NCBI GenBank assembly: GCA_000435335.1 | Contig: FR891344.1 | Coordinates: 140,945-159,308 of the forward strand | DNA length: 18,364 nucleotides | From: Clostridium sp. CAG:964 | GTDB lineage: Bacteria > Bacillota > Clostridia > Oscillospirales > Acutalibacteraceae | Direction of reading: 5' to 3' | Shown here: in pieces, positions 14,854 through 18,364 of the stretch | Numbering within the stretch: the stretch's first letter is position 1 | Layout of the letters: every line of letters starts with the position of its first letter | Position numbers and translations under genes: made by a program | The notes under the pieces: model-generated | Seen by the model: only the letters and a program-made list of their open reading frames with translations | Told to the model about the DNA's origin: nothing | Databases searched by the model: none

Positions 14854-15351
14854 TTACAATTTGTCCTTAATCTTATTGTAGCAGTCGTCAAACAGCGAGG
14901 TGTCAACATCGTAATCCTTGCTAAAGCAGTAATTCATAAGGTACATTTTTACATCGGCTTGGTCTTTCATGTCATATGTGAAATAGGCAGAAATATAATA
15001 CTCGCCTGATTTTATATCTCCGCTTTCGGACTTTATGTCACATTTTAGAACGGCAACGGTTTGATTATCGTGATAAACATCAGCCTCGGATTCCTCAATG
15101 TCAATAGAGGTGATTTTATTGCCCTTTGAGTTTAAGTCTTCCATAACAAACTTAGAGAAATCTGTGTAAACCATATCATTTCTGACTATAGTAAACTTAT
15201 CACCGCCAGAATAGCATTTAAAGTCCATACCCTTGTAGTTAATATTTGGCGTGTAGTAATCCTCACTTAATGAGCTGCTGTCGCAGCCGGTTACAAAAAT
15301 GGAGCATACAGCAATTACAGCTATTGTAAGTATTGATAATAATTTCCTCAT
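14854..15351 (-). CDS. Small secreted lipoprotein of unknown function
   Basis: I do not recognise the family. The protein has 165 residues. Residues 1-22 are a clear lipoprotein signal (MRK, hydrophobic stretch, V20-T21-G22-Cys23), so the mature protein is tethered outside the membrane. A Ser-rich linker (DSSSLSED) follows, then a compact acidic domain with alternating charged and aromatic residues; a beta-rich fold is my guess. Two further Cys are at about 46 and 104 and two near the C-terminus (NYC and DDC), which could form disulfides. It is 25 bases downstream of the glycosyltransferase gene and shares its promoter, which suggests a link to the cell surface. The minus-strand ATG has AAGGA nine bases upstream. 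Confidence 0.8.
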   Translation of the reverse strand: MRKLLSILTIAVIAVCSIFVTGCDSSSLSEDYYTPNINYKGMDFKCYSGGDKFTIVRNDMVYTDFSKFVMEDLNSKGNKITSIDIEESEADVYHDNQTVAVLKCDIKSESGDIKSGEYYISAYFTYDMKDQADVKMYLMNYCFSKDYDVDTSLFDDCYNKIKDKL

Positions 15352-15376
15352 ATTATTTATTCCTTATTATTATATA

Positions 15377-16318
15377 TTATTGTAGAAATTCATCTACTAT
15401 ATATCTTGGTCTGTGCTTTGTTTCAAGGTAAACCTTACCCAAATATTCTCCTATAACGCCAATCGCAAACAGCTGTAAGCCGCCTAAAGCCCATACTGAT
15501 ATAAATATACTTGCCCAGCCCGATACTGTAGCGCCGCAGAAGAATGTGATAAGTGTGTAAATACCAAAAATAAGTGCCAGTAAAAATATAATTATACCCA
15601 GCCACATAATCATTCTTATTGGCTTAATGCTAAGAGAGGTGATACCCTGCCAAGCAAGGGCAAGCATTTTAGTAAGGGGATACTTACTTTCGCCGGCTGT
15701 ACGCTCAAGGCGTTCATACTCAACAGTATCGCTTTTAAAGCCAACCATAGGCACCATACCACGAAGAAACAGGTTTACTTCTTTAAACTCTGCAAAAGCG
15801 TCAAGGGCACGCCTGCTCATCAGTCTGAAGTCTGCATGGTTGTATATAACTTCTCCGCCCATAGCCTCAAGTATTTTGTAGAAGCTCTCAGCTGTAAATC
15901 TTTTGAAAAATGTGTCTGTTGTACGCTGCTTTCTTACACCGTAAACAATATCGCAGCCTTGATAGTATTTGTCAACCATTTCATCTATTGCATTAATGTC
16001 GTCTTGTAAGTCAGCGTCAATAGAAATTACTGCGTCTGCATGGTCTTTTAATGTCATTAATCCACCGTACAGCGTGTTTTGGTGCCCTCTGTTGCGGCTC
16101 ATTTTCAGGCCCAATATATATGGATTTGCATTGTGCAGGGCAGAGATAATCTCCCATGTTTTATCCTTTGAGCCGTCATCAATATAAACGATTCGGCTTT
16201 TATCGGATATTTTTTTCTCCGTAATAAGTTGCTTATATTTTTTCAAAAGCTTTATTGTGGTATCCTGTAAAACGGCCTCCTCATTGTAACATGGAACCGC
16301 TAAATATAATGTCATCAT
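15377..16318 (-). CDS. GtrB/CsbB-like membrane-bound family 2 glycosyltransferase
   Basis: Resembles enzymes that transfer a sugar from a nucleotide to undecaprenyl phosphate at the inner membrane face, supplying lipid-linked sugar for decorating surface polymers. It has 313 residues. VPCYNEE (8-14), DDGSKDKT (47-54) and the metal-binding Asp101-Ala-Asp103 of the GT-A fold are present, with HADFRLMSR (161-169). Two membrane helices follow (about 236-259 and 265-290), and then GEYLGKVYLETKHRPRYIV, the classic ending of the GtrB/YkcC/CsbB group. The start is one of two consecutive ATG codons; GGAG is 9 bases before the first. A flippase (GtrA-like) and the polytopic transferase usual for such three-part systems are not adjacent. 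Sugar and final acceptor are unknown. Confidence 0.9.
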   Translation of the reverse strand: MMTLYLAVPCYNEEAVLQDTTIKLLKKYKQLITEKKISDKSRIVYIDDGSKDKTWEIISALHNANPYILGLKMSRNRGHQNTLYGGLMTLKDHADAVISIDADLQDDINAIDEMVDKYYQGCDIVYGVRKQRTTDTFFKRFTAESFYKILEAMGGEVIYNHADFRLMSRRALDAFAEFKEVNLFLRGMVPMVGFKSDTVEYERLERTAGESKYPLTKMLALAWQGITSLSIKPIRMIMWLGIIIFLLALIFGIYTLITFFCGATVSGWASIFISVWALGGLQLFAIGVIGEYLGKVYLETKHRPRYIVDEFLQ

Positions 16319-16353
16319 CGCTCATTACTCCATTAAAATTAAATTCGTAACTA

Positions 16354-16382
16354 ATTATATCATTTTATAAAAACATCTTCAA
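16354..16382 (-). promoter_or_regulatory. Promoter of the glycosyltransferase-lipoprotein unit
   Basis: Minus strand: TTGAAG (16377-16382), a 17-base spacer and a perfect TATAAT (16354-16359), about 35 bases before the start codon. It lies back to back with the plus-strand promoter at 16443-16471. Confidence 0.72.
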
Positions 16383-16442
16383 CCGAAAAAGAAATAATTA
16401 ATTATAATTTACAGTAATTTAATAAAAACAAATTTAAAACTG

Positions 16443-16471
16443 TTGTAAAAAGATATATCCAATGGTAAAAT
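16443..16471 (+). promoter_or_regulatory. Promoter of the L,D-transpeptidase gene
   Basis: TTGTAA (16443-16448), a 17-base spacer and TAAAAT (16466-16471), about 40 bases before the GTG start. The -10 hexamer is the same as in the purine operon promoter. Confidence 0.68.
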
Positions 16472-16510
16472 AACAATAGATAGCCTTACAGAAAGGAAGG
16501 TGTATCATTA

Positions 16511-17491
16511 GTGGCTAAAAAGGGGAAGAACTTATCTAAAATATACAGCCTAATAGGTATAGCTGCTGTGCTGGTACTGCTGTGCTTTATTGCTTTTTGC
16601 GTATCCGGCGACAGCAGCAGTATAAACAAGAAAATTACAGAGGCACCTACGGAGGCGGCAACGCAAGTAGTTACCGAGGTATCTACATTGCAAATTGCCA
16701 CAAGTCCTTCTCAGCAGGCAACACAGAGACCTACTGCCGCAGCAACAGCGGCTACGGAAAAGCCTACAATGGATGTTGAAATAATTGGCAGCATCGACAA
16801 CAACAGCAGCCTCTCACAGCCTACCGCACCGCCTGCACAGCCTGAAGCATTGCCTACGGAAGCACCTACGCAAATACCTACAGAGGATGCGGCTGTTCAG
16901 CTTAACCAATTAATCTCCGAAAGCGGATACACTGCTGAGCAGATTTATTCTGTCGGGATTAATCAGCTGGTAGTTGTAAATTCCTTTGGCACGCAGGCAG
17001 ATGTTTATTTATTCAGCAATTCAGATGGGTTATGGAAGGATGAGGATATGAAATGCGGCGGCTTTGTAGGAAAAGCCGGAGTTGGCGAAAAGAATGCGGA
17101 GGGTGATAAAATTACGCCAAAGGGTTTATATTCCATAGGTGATGCATTTTATACGCACAGTCAGCCGTCTACATGGCTTAATACCTTTAGAATAACAGAG
17201 AACACCTATTGGGTAGATGACCCGAAATCTTCAATGTACAACCAAAAGGTTGAGGGTGAGCAAAATAAGGATTGGGACAGTGCCGAGCATATGATTGATT
17301 ATAATGACTACAGATACGGCTTTACAATTAATTATAATACTAACCCGGTAATTGCGGGAAAAGGCTCTGCAATATTTATGCACTGCGGCAACGCTCCTAC
17401 AGCCGGATGTGTAGCTGTTTCTGAAAACGATATGCTTCGATATTTGGATAAGCTAAGCACTTCAAAAAATCCGCATATTTTAATATTTTAA
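16511..17491 (+). CDS. Membrane-anchored YkuD-type L,D-transpeptidase with Thr/Pro-rich stalk
   Basis: Likely acts on peptidoglycan outside the membrane, forming L,D cross-links or related bonds. It has 326 residues starting at GTG 16511, 10 bases after AAGGAAGG. A basic N-terminus (MAKKGKNLSK) precedes one membrane helix (about 11-31), giving an outside C-terminus. Residues 32-130 are a low-complexity stalk rich in Thr, Pro, Ala and Glu with repeated PTEA and PTQ units, suited to spanning the wall. The YkuD domain occupies about 148-326, with KITPKGLYSIG, AIFMHCGNAPTAGC and VAVSENDMLRYLDKL. Cys300 is the likely nucleophile and His291 lies nearby. The usual Ser/Thr-His-Gly-Cys motif reads Thr-Ala-Gly-Cys, as in the COG3786-type subgroup. 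Another hydrolytic function for the domain cannot be excluded. Confidence 0.85.
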   Translation: MAKKGKNLSKIYSLIGIAAVLVLLCFIAFCVSGDSSSINKKITEAPTEAATQVVTEVSTLQIATSPSQQATQRPTAAATAATEKPTMDVEIIGSIDNNSSLSQPTAPPAQPEALPTEAPTQIPTEDAAVQLNQLISESGYTAEQIYSVGINQLVVVNSFGTQADVYLFSNSDGLWKDEDMKCGGFVGKAGVGEKNAEGDKITPKGLYSIGDAFYTHSQPSTWLNTFRITENTYWVDDPKSSMYNQKVEGEQNKDWDSAEHMIDYNDYRYGFTINYNTNPVIAGKGSAIFMHCGNAPTAGCVAVSENDMLRYLDKLSTSKNPHILIF

Positions 17492-17497
17492 ATATAT

Positions 17498-17533
17498 GGG
17501 CTGACTGATTTTAGAAAATATGGTCGGCCCTTT
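17498..17533 (+). terminator. Weak terminator after the L,D-transpeptidase gene
   Basis: GGGCTGAC (17498-17505) pairs with GTCGGCCC (17523-17530) over 8 pairs with one G-U, but the loop is 17 bases and only TTT follows. It is seven bases after the stop codon. Moderate confidence. Confidence 0.55.
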
Positions 17534-17564
17534 GTGAAGTAATTATTAAATTTTTAAAAAATAC

Positions 17565-17593
17565 TTTAAATGTATGTTACATTGTGATATAAT
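17565..17593 (+). promoter_or_regulatory. Promoter of the small membrane protein gene
   Basis: TTTAAA (17565-17570), a 17-base spacer and a perfect TATAAT (17588-17593) preceded by TGA, an extended -10. It is about 30 bases before the likely start codon. Confidence 0.65.
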
Positions 17594-17627
17594 CAACTGG
17601 TAAATTTTATTTGAGGATGTGAACAGT

Positions 17628-18269
17628 TTGGGTACTGTAATTGCAAATGTTTTTGCGGAACAATGGATGTATATGCTGCTTGCGGCGGTAGCTGTGGCTG
17701 CAACCTTTTTGGTTAAAAAGTTTTTTTCGGATTTTTATCGAAGCTTTTTAAAGGGTGGCTTAGTTGTACTTGTTCTTTTATTGATAGTTTTAGCTTTGCT
17801 TGTACATGCTCCGGACTTATTCTTACTAATACCTATTATAATTATTTGCTGTGAGCTTTTTGGATACGGTGTTACAGGCAAGGTTGTAGGTGTACTTTTT
17901 GTAGACTTTTTACTTATTCAGGTGGATTATAATTTTATTCCGAATAAAACGGCTATGACGGTTATTTTCTACATACTTCAGATATTGGCTGCAATTTGTA
18001 TAGGAATTATTATGGATAAATATGTAAGAGAGGTTCAGGAAGAAAAAAGAGAGGGCAAGGAGCTTACTGACAATGAGCTTGCTGAGCTGCAGGAAATGAT
18101 AAAGGACGATAAATCCTCCGATTCTCAGAAATCTGCCGAAAAAACCGATGATGATTTTTATGACTTAACCGGCATTGAGGATACTTCAGACTCTGTAAAC
18201 ACTATAACTGATGAAGACCTTGAAAATCATATTGATGAAATTATGAAAAAAATTGACGCTGAGGATTAA
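17628..18269 (+). CDS. Multi-pass membrane protein with acidic C-terminal tail, function unknown
   Basis: I do not recognise this family. I prefer TTG 17628 as the start because GAGG (17613-17616) is 11 bases upstream; the in-frame GTG at 17619 would be only two bases from it. That gives 213 residues. Hydrophobic segments lie at about residues 12-28, 40-58, 62-80 (rich in Ile and Leu), 84-100 and 112-128, suggesting four or five membrane helices. The remaining ~80 residues are a charged, mainly acidic tail (VQEEKREGKELTDNELAELQ, then many Asp and Glu) that probably forms a short coiled coil and a disordered end in the cytoplasm. It has its own promoter and a terminator, so no operon partner hints at a role. 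Confidence 0.72.
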   Translation: MGTVIANVFAEQWMYMLLAAVAVAATFLVKKFFSDFYRSFLKGGLVVLVLLLIVLALLVHAPDLFLLIPIIIICCELFGYGVTGKVVGVLFVDFLLIQVDYNFIPNKTAMTVIFYILQILAAICIGIIMDKYVREVQEEKREGKELTDNELAELQEMIKDDKSSDSQKSAEKTDDDFYDLTGIEDTSDSVNTITDEDLENHIDEIMKKIDAED

Positions 18270-18284
18270 GCTTTTTCAGCATTC

Positions 18285-18323
18285 AAAACCGCTTTAGGCA
18301 CCGGCCCAAGGCGGTTTCTTTTT
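18285..18323 (+). terminator. Terminator after the small membrane protein gene
   Basis: AAACCGC (18286-18292) pairs with GCGGTTT (18311-18317), the stem can continue through TT/AA with a bulged G, and TTTCTTTTT follows. It is about 16 bases after the stop codon. Confidence 0.8.
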
Positions 18324-18364
18324 GCGGCTCTATGTCAATAGTTGGGGTAAAACCGTAAAAAGAA

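Overview
The window looks like a chromosomal segment of a low-GC anaerobic Firmicute, most likely a gut Clostridium of the Ruminococcaceae/Oscillospiraceae type. This is inferred from the AT-rich spacers, GGAGG-type ribosome binding sites, TTGaca/TATAAT promoters, GTG and TTG starts, the clostridial style of the purine enzymes and the pcrA-queA-tgt-yajC gene order. It reads as core genome; I see no phage genes, CRISPR array, tRNA, rRNA or complete insertion sequence.

Region 1 (1-375): the 3' end of a band-7/SPFH membrane protein gene and its terminator.

Region 2 (480-7810): a plus-strand purine biosynthesis operon, purE-purF-purM-purN-purO-like-AICAR formyltransferase-purD, ending in a strong terminator. 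It covers PRPP to phosphoribosylamine (PurF), glycine addition (PurD), the first formyl transfer (PurN), AIR formation (PurM), AIR carboxylation (PurE) and the last two steps to IMP. Those last two steps, normally done by bifunctional PurH, are split between a PurO-family IMP cyclohydrolase and a stand-alone AICAR formyltransferase. purK, purC, purB and purL/Q/S are absent here. In front of purE is a compact cassette: a good promoter, a short untranslated leader, a strong ribosome binding site, a 26-codon reading frame, and an intrinsic terminator whose stem begins inside that frame's stop codon. It resembles a leader-peptide attenuator and matches no purine riboswitch I can recall. It is the best candidate here for something undescribed.

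Region 3 (7881-9585): a plus-strand O-antigen ligase/polymerase-like membrane protein, apparently a single-gene unit with its own terminator.

Region 4 (16318 down to 9614, minus strand): a promoter drives a GtrB/CsbB-like membrane glycosyltransferase and a small lipoprotein. A terminator-like hairpin follows, ending three bases before the ribosome binding site of pcrA. Then come pcrA, queA and tgt (helicase plus two queuosine tRNA-modification enzymes) and yajC, which has its own internal promoter. YajC carries an unexpected lipoprotein signal peptide. A terminator at 9614-9646 ends the unit, converging with region 3.

Region 5 (16443-18323, plus strand, divergent from region 4): a membrane-anchored YkuD-type L,D-transpeptidase with a Thr/Pro-rich stalk, then a small multi-pass membrane protein of unknown function. 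Each has its own promoter, and a terminator follows the second. The last 41 bases cannot be assigned.
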